The notes beneath the pieces are model-generated. The model was not told the DNA's origin. It was given only the letters and a program-made list of their open reading frames with translations, and ran no database searches. The translations under genes and the position numbers were made by a program. A stretch of 64,000 nucleotides of DNA from Daucus carota subsp. sativus (taxonomy: Eukaryota > Streptophyta > Magnoliopsida > Apiales > Apiaceae), in assembly GCF_001625215.2 (NCBI RefSeq), contig NC_030387.2, positions 36,169,606-36,233,605 of the forward strand, read 5' to 3'. This document shows positions 25,349-38,665 of the stretch, piece by piece (the stretch's first letter is position 1; every line of letters begins with the position of its first letter).

Positions 25349-28300
25349 TCACATCTTGTGCCAGTCATTATGGAGTTGCTTTCCCCACTGCTTTAGTAGA
25401 TACATGCTCCCAGCTGCAGAGAATAGACCTAGAGCAGCAAATGCTATAATTGTTGAATTCTCAATGTTGCGATAATAACCTCCCTGTGACATGAAAATGT
25501 AATGAGAAAGATAAAGTACTTGCGGCTTCACTATGAACATATAAACTACGGGCAGACCTTGTACATTTGTCCGCATGAATTTGGTCAACTTTTGTGGAAT
25601 ATGAACAGCAAATGTGACTCACCAATTTAAAAGATGGTATCTAAATTGCGGTGATATCATTTTATAACAGAATATGCAGCTTCAAACTACAAACTACTAC
25701 AGTCTAGTGAAACTTGAAATGGTCTAATGCAAGTCTGACATTAAAGAATAGTATTACTAATTAGTACATCTTTGTAACCTTATAGTACAACTTATCGTTA
25801 TTAGCTAGAGAAAAATACCTGCATCAAGAAAAATAGGACTGCTGCACTGACAGGAGCTAGAGACAAGCTCATCATTCCTCCACGCAATTCATTTGGGACA
25901 TACCTATTTTGAACAGTTAGCTAGAGATATATGAACACTTTGTGGATTGCTATAGTAAATAGGACACAGTAGGGGAAAGGGAGTTTACAATGTTCTCAAT
26001 CTTGCCAGTGAAGGTAAAATCAGGCCAACACAAGCATGAAACAAGCAGAAAAGTGTCACCAAAAATCCAATTTCCTGCACATGCAATTACGAAGAGGTGA
26101 GAACAAGTGCTAAAAACTGAATCGATGAAAATTTGGTAACTTGGATAAACAGGAGTTAGTTGCTTTTACTTGATAGTCATAAGATACAACAGAGAGCACA
26201 ATCCCTGCCACACAGAATGCATACAGTAAGCAATCCTCGGTGCGAACTGATAACAGTCCACTAACAAACCATGGAAACGATGTGCTTCCTAACATTCCAG
26301 CACCCAGCAAACAAGGATATATTAAACCCAGATGAACTTCTCGACCATCAGCCTACAACAACAGCATGTTTACTGTTTAGCTTTTACAATTATTTCAAGC
26401 TAAAACTATACAAACTTCATCAATGGAAGATTTCTCTCCGAGTTACAGTGGTCATGTTCGTCAAACATAAGGGAATATTCACGATTTCTCAAAGTTTTAC
26501 AAGTTACTATATCATGATAATGATTCAAATAATTTCAGCAACTTTGTTTTCCAACTAATGTGCCGATATTCTATTCGATATCAGTTTCCAAGTGATAAGA
26601 GCGAAAAGACCGCTTATAACAATCCAGAACCTACTCGGATAATAATGATGTGGTATACAATTAAGTGTAAAAAGCTCACCACTACTGTTGGAGCCCACAG
26701 AATCCAGAAGACTGCAAGAGCGAACTGCACACAAGCTTGCGCCCAAATTAACAACCATATCCTTTTATCTACAGAAGTAAACACTGCTATATAAGTGATT
26801 TCATTTTCCAAATTGACCACCAAAAGTAATTCCGCATAGAATTAAACTAAAAAGTTACAGCAACCGCTCAAGAAATTTTAGCTACAATGCAAATAATACC
26901 GCAAAGTACAAATGTGTAAAATGACGCCTGATAATCCTTAGATGCTGCTAATTTTGCAGGTTCTTTCCGTCCACGAGTTATAGGAATGATACTTAGAATT
27001 GCCAGCAACACAGTTGCAGTGGAAAGAGATCCTATATGTTGCTTGAAAGAATTACCAACCAGCCAATTTGCTATGGCTTGACTACCAATAAAACATGCAG
27101 ACTTCAAGAAAGCCATCAACCAAAACATGTCATTAAGCATATCTTGCCTGTGACCTTGCTGAAAAGAAACAACCACTATATCATATATCATCAGAAGTCC
27201 ATGCTGGCTGTTGTACATAACATTGTCAGCAACTAAAGTTGTATGACCTAAATACCACACTACATATTTGAAAAGAAATCTAAAGCGGGTAGTGAAAATT
27301 AATTAATTGCTTAATTTGAAGGGCTCATACAACTTTAGCTACACATAACACAAAATTATAAAACAAAAGCTGACATACCTTATCATGCTCAACTACCATC
27401 CAAGTCTCAAAGCTGAATGAGAAAATAGAATTGGCCAGACCGAGACATGAACTTGCTAACCAAATGTTCGGATGTGAAGTAATCATCTTCCAAATGCCAA
27501 CAAAAAGATGCAAGATACAAAATGTTAAACATATTTTTTTGTGACCACTGCACAAAAAGACAAAGAAGAGTGAGAAATTAGCTTATTTTTAAGAGATACA
27601 GGATGTGAAGAGTGACCATTTCTGAGTCTAATAATACTATTAGAAGAAATGAAGCATTCATTTCAAAGCCACAATTACTTCAGTTGAATGTCGTAAACAA
27701 GGTAACCATTCCAATCAATATAAAATGTGCAGTCTTGCAGTTTTTGAGAACCTTAACCATAAGGTGGGAAAAAGTAAGATTATACACCAACCAGAAAGAT
27801 TTAATTGAACTTAATGTTCGAAACAGAGATGATAAGCCCAAATTGGTTAACCAATATGGCAAGTGTTGCTTTATTTTACAAAGCAACAAGACTGTCAATT
27901 TTGAATTCAACTTCCCCTAACTAGTTCCGTTTAGCCATATTATTCATAATATATCTCCACAATTTCACATATATATATTTCCGACAAAATATTGGATTTA
28001 CAGAGGATTCATAAAAAAGAGAGCATTGGCAAGACAGTGCAATAAAAGGCGAGTTAAGACTTACATTAAATCAGCAAGAATTCCCAAGACGGGCGCAATA
28101 AACAATGAAGCAGCATATCCAACACACAAAGATAACACCATCTGCTCTCTACTAAACCCGTACTCCGCCAACTCATACTCTGCCGGTACTGATCCCAGCC
28201 CTTCCAAAACTACACAAAGAGAATGCAAGTCAAATACATCCACATTCAACCTTACTTTCATCACTGATAACCCATTAATCCCCACATCAAAAAAACACCT

Positions 28301-28647
28301 AAACTCAACAACAATGACAGATAACAACCATAAAGTTTGGATTTTTACAATCAAGAAACATAAAGTTGCAATTTTAATCTAATTCCTCACATCAAACAAA
28401 TTTTACAAGATCATATATGTAATAAAATAGAAAATGTGATTGAGGTACCTGAAGAAATGGAGAAACAGATGAGGAAAGATGTGAGAGAAGGGGGGAGAGA
28501 TTGATCAAAGATGGTTGTAGTGTTGGTGTTTGAGTGGTTAGTTTTGGAGTGGGAAAAACAGAGGATGGAGAGCAAGCAAGAAAAGAAGATGAAAATGAAA
28601 ATGGAATTGTTTGGGAACCAAACTTCACTCTCTATCACTACACCCAT
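25349..28647 (-). CDS. MFS transporter of the MFSD5 / molybdate-anion transporter type (DUF791)
   Basis: Nine exons with GT-AG borders join in phase: 28449-28647, 28065-28209, 27379-27547, 26900-27158, 26680-26768, 26170-26352, 25989-26074, 25819-25903, 25349-25483; about 449 residues, the usual length. The start MGVVIESEVW and the segments REQMVLSLCVGYAASLF, GILADLIGHKK (the MFS motif A loop), FETWMVVEHDKQGHRQD and NWLVG are characteristic of this family. About twelve hydrophobic segments can be traced. Animal and algal members transport molybdate; plant members are little studied, so the substrate is inference. It is convergent with the P4H gene (stop codons about 0.7 kb apart). The N-terminal loop (residues 32-50, Asn/Thr-rich) is the least conserved part. 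No broken exon was found. Confidence 0.92.
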
Positions 28648-28659
28648 TACAAATAGTAT

Positions 28660-29790
28660 GATCTCAGACTAATCGAACTGCTAGTGATGAGGGCTTTTGG
28701 ATCTCTTCTACTGGGAAGTGTCTTGTGTGTTTATTCTGCCGCAAAATTGCTATTGCTAGTGCTAGTGGGATTCGACCCGACCCGATTAGACTTCGTCTTA
28801 TCTCTCACCCGAATCCGCGACACTGTCACAATCTTGCAACAAATCTGACCCGACGCAATTAGCGGTGATTCGGGGTATACTTTTTTTTTTACAAATAATT
28901 AAATGAAATCGAACTTTAATATTTAAATAGTACTACTAATTAAAAAAATTATTAGGGATGATTTATAAATAGTTGTGATTCGATTATAATCATAATTATC
29001 GGTTCTGTTTCATTTTTAATTTAATTTACCTTTCCATGTTATATTTGAATTTAATTTGAGTGTGATCTTATATTTGAATTTAATCTGAGTGTGACTATAT
29101 ATAATCATATTTGATTATTTTGACATCCTATATGCCCCTGCTCAGTTGTATATAGTTGAACTAATTTAGCGAAAATAAGAACTCTAGATATTTTAAGTGA
29201 TTAGATTTGATGTTTTGGATCAAATATAATTTGTATAATAAAATAGATAATTACATAATAAATAAATTATTCTTTTATGAGATACATATCAAACTCTTTT
29301 TTAAATAAAATATCACATTTTCAGAATATTTTTTTGACCGTTATATGTTGAGATTTTTTTTAGAAACTAAATGATGAATTATTTTGATAACTTTGAACCT
29401 GTCAAATGCAATAAATAAATAATCAAACAATTAATCCTCTAAAAGAATTGAATTGAATATGTTCCACCGCCTTAAAAGAAGAAAGAAATTGTCAAATATG
29501 CATTATATATTATATTACGATATATCAAATCGTGATTTATTTATACAATATATTTCTTCTAATCATGGCAAGTGGATACTTGTGTTTTGCATACACAAAA
29601 TCCACGGTCTGGGAAACATGAAGCAACTCAACAAAAAAACACCTAACTAGATCCCTCGGCTGATACTGTCTTAGAAGAATAATATAATTGAATTCATATG
29701 TATGCATGTCCTATAATTATGATGTTCCCCTGCACATGTTATATAAACAAGCTAAACTCCTGAGAGGGTAGAAGCATGAAGGCAGGTCAC
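28660..29790. other. intergenic region
   Basis: It should hold the promoter of the MFSD5-type gene at its left end (28650-28900, relatively GC-rich) and the 3' end of the ACBP3-type gene at its right. In between it is AT-rich with one 28-bp tandem duplication (TTATATTTGAATTTAAT, about 29039-29095). No gene seen. Confidence 0.5.
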
Positions 29791-29796
29791 AGGATC

Positions 29797-31923
29797 TCCT
29801 GCATTACAAGCCAAACAAAGTTGTTAAAGCATAGATATATTTAAAATGACCAGCTAAAATTTCACAGACCAGTAATCTAACATTCAGCAAATTGAGAAAA
29901 TTTTAATGAGATGAGGTCAAGAGGATTCTTCGAAATCATTTGCAAATCAATTGAACTCTCTCGGACATGGTAATTTCTCGTTCACCAGAAACAATTAGGA
30001 ATGCTAAGATCTAAAAACCGGATTAAGTTTTGTATCTTAACCTACAGATAGACTATTTCGTGAAAGTGGAGTCCTGAAGGGAACAGAGAAGTCTATACTC
30101 TATCAATTTAATTTACTGGTCGTTTGTGCACCCAGAAGATGTAAGAAGGCTCCAAATTAATTATGAACACTGAATCCAGTATCTAACCGGCATAAATAAT
30201 AGTACTAGTTCACTAGGAAAATTTTGAAAGTGATTGTGATAAACTACATGTAAATGAATTCATGGACTTACATTTGTGCCTGTCTTCCATCCATCCCGGA
30301 ATGGTTCTTGAAAGAAGGGTAATGTACTTTTCCATAGCTTCCACACGGCTCATGTTCTCTAGCTGCTTCCACGCGTTCCTGGAACAATATAGTTCATCTC
30401 CTATTATAAATAATAAACTTGAAAGTTTTGAATTAACAAGTAAACCATATTCTGGAACTCAATCTAATAATTCTAATTTCAAAATATATACTGATTAATG
30501 AAGTTAACCAATACATAATTGGGAAATGTGAGTACAAAATTTGTGTAGACAAGAGTAGGCCGGGCCTGAATTATATCCTACTATATGACTATATCAACGT
30601 CTGTGTAGTATTGATAGAAACAAATTTGTTATCAACTCTAGACTAATATCAGACCACATCATAGAACCCAGATTCAGTCTTTTCAGAAAAAAAATTACGA
30701 AAAAGATACATACCAAGTTAAATTGGATTAATCATCAGAACCAGAATTCTACGCCAATATTTTGCATTAACAAATAACTACTAATATTGGACACCGAAGT
30801 CTCACCAGTAATATGAGAAAGAAAGAAAAAGCAAAATATACACAGGCAAGAAAAAATACAGCCTGAATTACGTCCAAGACGATGAGTGGTACCTAACAAC
30901 ACCTAAATACACAAACTAAATAATAAGAAAATCTTAATTCACCTCTTATCAAAATGGATAACATGACAACAGAGAGTAGATATTCTACATTGATACAGTT
31001 TTCAAGTAAGAGTTATTCAGAATTCAAAGAGATAAATACGAGAATATAGGAGAAGCATAGTACCACTTAGCACGGGAATAGACCTTCAATGCCATTGGCT
31101 GCGGTTTCATACAAATTCCTTCAATGACAACCTTATGAAGCGCATACAACTTTATTTTCACCTTACTCTCAACACCGAAAAAACGATGGGCATTCTTCTT
31201 AGAATTCACAAATGCTACCGCAACACCAAAAAGCCTTTCCAGTTCAGTTCTCTCAATCCCCTCCCAATCATCCTCCCACCCCTCTTCCTCTTCCTTGTCT
31301 ACTTCATCCCCGACATTAAAACAAACATTCTCCTCACCCGCCATCCACTCATCTCCCTGTGGCTGTGGCATTGTCTCAAACAACTCTTCGACACCTTGAT
31401 CAAGTCCCCAATACTCAAAATTCTGATCAACCACTTGGTCTACCAATCCATCCCCACCAACACAATCATTTTCACCAAAACCACATTTTCTTGAAGCAAC
31501 TACATCAATTTCATCTCCAAATTCCCCATTACAAGATTGTCCAACCCCAGAACAACACTCCCTCTGTACAAAATCATCAACTTTCACTTCTTGGGTATCA
31601 TTAAAAAAATCCTCTCTCAGTACAAAATCATCAACTTTTGCTTCCTGGGCATCATGAAAAACCACAGATTGTTCGACCCCAGAACACTCTCTCTGTTCAA
31701 AATCATTAACTTTTGCTTCTTGGGCATCATTAAAAACCGAATCTTTTTGCACATCATCACTAAATGCAGAATCTTTACAGCGATTCTGCTTAGAAAGATC
31801 AATTCTTGACGACCCCAACTTATGAGAAACAGAAGCAATCACAAGAAGCTCATCGGTAATAAAATAAACAAGGCCAGTGAGACCAACAACGAAGATCATA
31901 TCTTCAACAAAAGCCATAACCAA
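29797..31923 (-). CDS. ACBP3: acyl-CoA-binding protein, ACBP3 type
   Basis: Exons 31064-31923 and 30272-30378 join in phase across a GT-AG intron (TG|G AAC makes the conserved Trp of AKWNAW). A third exon supplies only GA of the stop, so the stop codon T|GA is split by the intron 29799-30271. The product is about 322 residues. A hydrophobic anchor lies at 6-29 (MIFVVGLTGLVYFI). The middle is a long acidic region with three imperfect tandem peptide repeats (QEAKVNDFEQREC, QEAKVDDFVLRED, QEVKVDDFVQREC) and an EEEEGWEDDWEG patch. The acyl-CoA-binding domain is C-terminal, about 224-322, with LYALHKVVIEG, KPQPMALK and AKWNAWKQL. A C-terminal domain after an N-terminal anchor is the class III (ACBP3) arrangement; such proteins bind acyl-CoA and phospholipids in the secretory pathway. 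The exact C-terminus is the least certain part. Confidence 0.9.
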
Positions 31924-32273
31924 AAATCTCTATAGTTTATATAATTTTTGTAACTAAATAATGTATGTATATGATATAGTACAATGTACTATTATATTTA
32001 TCAGTGAATGTTGTCCATGAACATGAATGTCGGTTGATGTTTCAGTAAACAAGTCTCGGAGGATGACTCCAAGTAAATTATGGTCTCTTTTACGATGATC
32101 TTTATACGTAGTGTGTCGTTGTGCGTGTATTCTTGGCGGTTAAGATATCGCAATTGATACACCTAGTTGGAATTACAACGTCATACCTTACATTTCCAAA
32201 AAGAAAAGGGATGTGCCAACTCTTCGAGATACTCAAGATTAAAATTCTTGAGAAAGTGGGGTTAATTTCGTTT
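31924..32273. other. upstream region of the ACBP3-type gene
   Basis: AT-rich; presumably the ACBP3 promoter. A small open frame on each strand at 32102-32330 has no recognisable content. Confidence 0.4.
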
Positions 32274-32826
32274 CGGTTAATTATCAAGTTGATCACTGAA
32301 GTGGGCTTAATGTATCAAGTTGGTCACTGAACTCAAAACGGTATCAAGATGGTCACTGAAGTGGCCATAAATATCAAACAAGTACCTTGAAATATGAGTT
32401 CAAGCACTAAAAATATTATTTATAAAGTTTTACACATTATTTTTAAATGTTACCACAACCAACTAAAATGTTATGACTTCTAGTATTTAAAATAATATAT
32501 TTATATTTTATCAAGTTTATTTATTATTTATATTTTATTATATAGTTATTTCTTTGTTTTAATTAAAAATAAATTATAAATAAACTTGATAAAATCTAAA
32601 TTTTTTGTCATAAATATTAGAAGTCATTACCTTTTACTTGGTTTTGGTAACATTCAAAAATAATGTATAAACTTTTATAAATAATATTTTTACTGCTTGA
32701 ACTCATATTTCAAGGTATTTGTTTGATATATATGGCCACTTCAGTGACCATCTTGATACCGTTTTGAGTTCAGTGACCAACTTGATACATTAAGCCCACT
32801 TCAGTGACCAACTTGATAATTAACCC
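32274..32826. mobile_element. Mutator-like foldback element, 553 bp
   Basis: The arms, roughly 32274-32530 and 32570-32826, are reverse complements over about 250 bp with some mismatches. Each arm carries repeated TCAAGTTGGTCACTGA and AGTGACCATCTTGATACC units. It is flanked by 9-bp direct repeats differing at one base: ATTTCGTTT at 32265-32273 and ATTTGGTTT at 32827-32835. A 9-bp duplication plus long terminal inverted repeats fits a non-autonomous Mutator-like element. It has no coding capacity. Confidence 0.75.
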
Positions 32827-32854
32827 ATTTGGTTTCTACAACTTTACTAGTAAT

Positions 32855-33020
32855 ATAAAAACGGTACACACTAAGTGCTAAAATCTATGGATTTGGAAGC
32901 TTTTGATTGGCTTACACTCTCTAATAATGGTGGACCCCCCTCATTTACAACAACTACACCAATCAAAACTTTCCTAACTCCACAAATTTTAGTGCTTAGC
33001 ATGTGCCCATGGGCACACAT
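32855..33020. mobile_element. short palindromic MITE-like element
   Basis: CACACTAAGTGCTAAAAT ... GATTGG on the left is mirrored by CCAATC ... ATTTTAGTGCTTAGCATGTG on the right. It is about 165 bp with the dyad centre near 32930. No clear target duplication. Confidence 0.5.
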
Positions 33021-33814
33021 TAGACAAACCGATATATAAATTTATATAAATTGTACTGGATTTTAATACTGAAAAATCATGTTGAGTATATCACTTTTTA
33101 AGAATGATTTAAAATTTTAATTAAATAACCAAAGGAATTATAGAATATTAATCTTAGATAAATACATTTAATCTAGACTAAGATGAATTTTTGATTTTGA
33201 GATTATATAAAATAATATTAAATAAATGTTGTTAATCAGTGTAAAAAGGGTAGTTAATTCAATCCGAAACCATGGAAACTTCTTCAGTAAGAAATTTTAA
33301 AACTAAATAGGGCAACTTTTGTAAAACTAAATGTGAGAAAAATATTAGCTGAAATATGTCTCGGACTTGTGCACGACTTTTATGGAATGGAAATGTTTGG
33401 AAGGAAATTTTAAATTGTCAATATTAATAAATATTTTACGGTGGAAAGTTTTCAAATTATAAGAGATATTTATTGGAGGTAAGTTTCAAAACGAAAAAAA
33501 ACAATATTAAAATGAATACATTATATTATGTGATTTACTAATATAATGATCAAAATTTGTATATATTATATTATATTAAATAATATATATATATAGTATA
33601 ACACAATAAAATATTCATTTATTAACGAATTCATTTAGAAAAATAATATGATAGTGTTGCGAAACGCGGTTTATAATTATAAACTAGTATAATTAACGGG
33701 ACTTGAGTTTTACTTTTAGTTGAGGAGAATTAAAATATGAGACATTAACTGATTTTATTTTATTTTTCATAGAAATCTAAACTTATTTGAATTTGAACTA
33801 TTCTATATAAATTT

Positions 33815-34717
33815 GACTTAATTGCAGTTTACATACCTGGACTATTTTGTCTTTGCACGAAAATGGCTAAATTATTATTAATGTCAGCTTGATGGCTAAT
33901 TGTTTTTTTTTAAGACAATGTAGGGGCTCCGTCAAAGTTCTGTTAGATATTTAACGGCTGTTTGAAAGGACCCAGGACAGTTGTGTCTCGCATCTCTCCC
34001 CTACTGCTGCATTTCAATCCTACTGCTTCAGCAAGCTGCACCCACGACACCTCACTAGCATACCACCATGTCCTTTTCAGTTTAGTTTTGTTTTTGCATC
34101 GCCACCTTAAACCACACACAACAGTCCGGCACATCATTCTCTTGCACACCTCTGAACACCAACTCCGGCACATGGTCTGTAGATTTTTTTTCTCTAAGCG
34201 CTAATTTAAGAGTTAAAATACTTGAAAACTGCTTTTATCTAGCAACCAGGACTGTTTGGTGATAATCTGGGAACACGAACATGGTACATGAAGATTACAA
34301 CATCATTATACAAAGGAGGTCATAACGTGAAACGGGGCACATTACAAGTCAGAAATCCATGCTTTGGAAGGTACAAGACCTAAGTTCAGTCTGACAACGC
34401 TATGGATATGCACTTGCCAATTTTTTGAATATAAGGCAGAGTCTTATAGTTCTGAGCAGTTTTAAAGCAATTTGGCAAAGTTTCAGTGAAGTTGTTGTCG
34501 TTCACTGTGAATTCTGGGAAAGCAAACTACTTTATCCTTTAATTTATAACAATAACCTAAAAAAAGTCACGGCGTTAGTCGCGTTTTAACAGAAATCGGA
34601 CGGAGTTAGTAATTTGGCTAATAAAAACTAATTTAGCCATCACGTTGGCATGAATAATAATTTAGCCATTTCCGTGCAAAAACAAAATAGTTCAGGTATG
34701 TTAAGTGCAATTTAGTC
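33815..34717. mobile_element. Mutator-like element, 903 bp, perfect 9-bp target duplication
   Basis: The terminal inverted repeats of about 130 bp start GACTTAATTGCAGTTTACAT (left) and GACTAAATTGCACTTAACAT (reverse complement of the right end). TATAAATTT is duplicated exactly at 33806-33814 and 34718-34726. The interior, about 33960-34540, is unrelated to the ends and less AT-rich in its first part. No transposase is present. The interior may be a captured host fragment, but I do not recognise it. Confidence 0.85.
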
Positions 34718-34864
34718 TATAAATTTCAAAGCGATTAGGATTTTTTTTTTTTGTGACAGAAAAGCGATTAGGATTTAGGTATAAAGAAATTGGTATATAT
34801 GTGCGTACATACATGTCCAACAAGTTTGCAACTCGCATCTGACAGTGAGCCCTTGATCTTTGAT

Positions 34865-35942
34865 ATGGCGAAAACGAAAAGCTGTAATGACTATATACCT
34901 GAAGAATTAATCTTCAACATACTTTCATGGATGCCGGTACAAGCTCTCCTCCGATTTAAAACAGTTTGCAAATCGTGGCTGTCTACTATATCAGCCCTCG
35001 CTTTGTACATGCTCACCTGGCCAATTCCTATAAAAAACAAGCCGTTTTACTCAACTATTGGGACTCTTGGTTTAGCCCGGCTGAGAAATACATTCAAGTC
35101 CATGATACTCATCATCATCATCAGAATCATCGTCAAGACGACTTTGTTAAGCTCTACCTGCCACCACACGTGACGGGTATATGTTTCATTAATTCTTGTG
35201 ATGGTCTTATTTGTTTATCTAATCGTGATAGTAGTGTTATATATATATATGGAATCCGTCAACTAAGCGTCTTAACTTACTTCCCGCTCCTAAAAAACAA
35301 CTATCCCCATTCTACGTTCATACCGGTTTCGGTTTTGATTCTATTTGCAATGACTACAAGCTTCTTAGAATTGCGTATAAGTTAGATGGTACATCCGAAT
35401 GCGAGCTTTATTCTGCAAATGCTGCTTCTTGGAAACATATTCAGATCCCTCAACGACTCCTACAACGACTTAATTTGGTTGCCGTTTCGAAATTTATTTA
35501 TGCTCAATCCGGGGCATTGTATATATTAACTCCACCACAGCTACTGGCATTTGATTTGCATAATGAGGTGTTTCGGCTCTATCCTTTTCCCAACTTTGAG
35601 CTTGTAAAGTCTGATGTTTTGGATTTCAAAGGTTGTGTTGCCATGATCTTTCGAGGTACTGATGGATCACCTCTTGGTTTATACAGGATGGACGATGTTT
35701 GTGGCCAAGTGTTTTGGACTAAATTGTTTAATCTTGAGGCTGATATAGAGATCGACTGGGTTTATCGTTATTTGGGTTGCGGACAATTTCTTGCTCACAA
35801 TTATGTTAATCGTTGCCTCTATTATGTTGACTACAAGAAAGGAGAGACTAAGAAGTGTCTTCTTAAATTGTCCCTTGGTCGAACGAGTTATCCAGTCAAG
35901 TTCACCGAAAGTCTTGTTTCTTGTTTCACTCGACCGATCTGA
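34865..35942 (+). pseudogene. F-box protein (F-box/kelch-associated type) with two frameshifts
   Basis: The ATG at 34865 opens an F-box (YIPEELIFNILSWMPVQALL, then RFKTVCKSWLS). The frame is lost near 35000, and the protein continues in another frame as SPRFVHAHLANSYKKQAVLL and later GICFINSCDGLICLSN. At the short TA run near 35235-35250 the frame changes again and continues as WNPSTKRLNLLPAPKKQ through LLRIAYKLDGTSECELY to a stop at 35940. The combined layout and length (about 360 codons) are those of a plant F-box gene with a C-terminal FBA-type domain, a substrate adaptor for SCF ubiquitin ligase. Everything between the two shifts is well conserved, so the breaks are recent or are sequence errors. 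The second break lies in a dinucleotide run, where slippage is common. Confidence 0.8.
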
Positions 35943-36237
35943 ACAAGCATAAAATTGCAAGAGCATCGACTCCTCGAAGGCATGCATATAATTATATTCA
36001 TTCTGTTCTACCATGTCTTAAAATCTATGAGATTTATCATCCAAAGGCATTCTACATATTTCATTTAAATCATTTAATTGATTCCGTGAATAAATGTAGT
36101 AGACGCTGCATAATGTAGTGCAGCTACATAGCTTTTCCAGTCATGTTATAGTTGTTGAATACTAATATATATGCTGATGTGGTTATGAATGTTGTTACAG
36201 GATATGCTACAAAACGTAAGAATTTTTATTTGAGAGG

Positions 36238-36926
<689 letters not shown>

Positions 36927-37633
36927 CTAATCTTCATCATCACTTGGAGAGGAGTAACCATCATTTTCACTATAGTAATTCTCCTCGTCCCCGGATGTTG
37001 TGTCTAGCATGTCGACATCATTAGTCTGGTTTTCATATTCCTCATAAACATCATCCTTGTCTTTATCTTCCACATTATCATCTTCATCATCTAGTCCATC
37101 ATTCATATTATCATCTTCATCATCTTGTCCATCTTGCATAACTTCATCTTCCTCATCTTGCTCATCTTCACTTGCGAAACCCGAGTCAGCTGGCACTATA
37201 TATTCATCAGGCGCACACACAATAACAAGAAGCCGACCTTCAATGATATGTTCTTGGGAGCCAGTTTGCTGGAATAATCAAAATGTTTAATATAATTGAA
37301 GTTAATCCTTTTTGCTAGTTTTACTAGATGATATAATGATGAAAAAAAATAAAAAGAAATACTTACTGACAAACCATATGCTGCATTACACTCTTGCATG
37401 GAACGAAACGTCAAATATGCACTCTTGGTGTTGTCATCCCTTAGTTGAAACGTGAACTTGAAAGTAAGTATATATACCTATAACTTGCATCCAGATAAAT
37501 GAGATGTAATAACAATCACTTACCCCACATCAGTCGTATTGATATACGTCTCAAAGTCAAAAGAGAACAATTTTTGCACATCCTCTTTTGAAGCATTTGG
37601 AGGAATGTTGTAAATCAATAAGGTTCTTTCAGC
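36927..37633 (-). CDS. RRM-domain protein with long acidic tail, N-terminus not found
   Basis: Three exons join in phase by GT-AG introns: 37524-37633 (ERTLLIYNIPPNASKEDVQK, an RNP2-like RRM start), 37367-37439 (NTKSAYLTFRSMQECNAAYG, an RNP1-like second half of the RRM) and 36927-37268 (GRLLVIVCAPDEYIVP, the last RRM strand, then about 75 residues that are mostly Asp/Glu, with repeated QDDEDDN-type units). This is one RRM followed by an acidic tail ending SPSDDED. Sequence-specific RNA binding is the family role; the acidic tail suggests nuclear protein contacts (inference). The first coding exon upstream of 37633 must end in phase 0, but I could not find a convincing one up to 38.4 kb. The gene is therefore either partial or has a distant first exon. 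The family member is not recognised. Confidence 0.6.
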
Positions 37634-37853
37634 CTACGCATATATATACAAGTAAACTAATCATATGCTAAATAAGTTGTGTATATAAGATAAGAAAATC
37701 AGGAAAAAACAAAATATTACAGACAAATATTAGTTCTTAATTAATTTTGCATGTACATGTAAGTCTCCTTTTCATGCATATTCACATCGTGCGGCATTCA
37801 TAATTTATAAATAAATTCTAAAATATGTATTTTGTTAATATATATACTTACGT

Positions 37854-37889
<36 letters not shown>

Positions 37890-38402
37890 TACATGTTTAT
37901 AATTCTAATTCGATTAAAAATTTATTACGGACATATATAGGGCTTTAATTATGATATTATTACGGTCTAGATTAAAGTAGAAATCTAAAATTTTCAAGTT
38001 AAACAATAATTACATATATGAAATTAATTATATTTTTTGAAAAGCTAAAGCATGGCATGACATATAAAATAACATACACAACTTCTGCATGAACTATCAA
38101 CAAATTGATTAAGACAAGAAGTGCTCAAGAGCAAGAACAAGAACAAGCATACATGCATGATAAATGTAACAATTTAAATTTTTCAATATATGAGACTATA
38201 TTGCACATAGTAAATAATTTAAAAACCATTAAATTTCAAAAAATTTATAACAGCAAAAGCACTGCTAACTCCAATCAAATTACCATTTTCCGTGATGTAT
38301 TCTGTCTTTTAGCTCCTTGCCTAGTAAGATCTCTCAAATAATTTTTGTTTGTAGTCTTCACCATTCTTAATTTGGTCCGAGCTTAGATTTGTTTTCTTTA
38401 TA

Positions 38403-38665
38403 CTCCCTCCGTCCGCTTTTACATGTCTCTTTTGAAAAAAAAAAATTGTCCCAAATTACTTGTCCACTTCTCTTTTCAAAGCAACTTTTTGTATGTTTTT
38501 TCAAAATGTAACAATTTCCAATGTTTGACTAGCATATATATATACACAACTCTATCTAATTCATTACATTTATTAGGAATATGTATGAAAACAAGATATC
38601 CACCTAACATTTTCTTAAGATGCGTTATTTTTTCAAAAGGGACAAGTAAAAAGGGACGAAGGGAG
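38403..38665. mobile_element. Stowaway (Tc1/mariner) MITE, 263 bp
   Basis: The ends are CTCCCTCCGTCCGCTTTT and the inverse AAAAAGGGACGAAGGGAG, with TA on both sides (38401-38402 and 38666-38667). The interior has mirrored ACATGTCTCTTTTGAAAAA / TTTTTCAAAAGGGACAAGT. Confidence 0.85.

Noticed and set aside
26271..28382. Plus-strand frames across the MFS gene
   Set aside because: They lie over introns and exons of the minus-strand gene and have no family content.
37057..37290. Serine-rich plus-strand frame
   Set aside because: It is the complement of the Asp/Glu-rich tail of the RRM gene.
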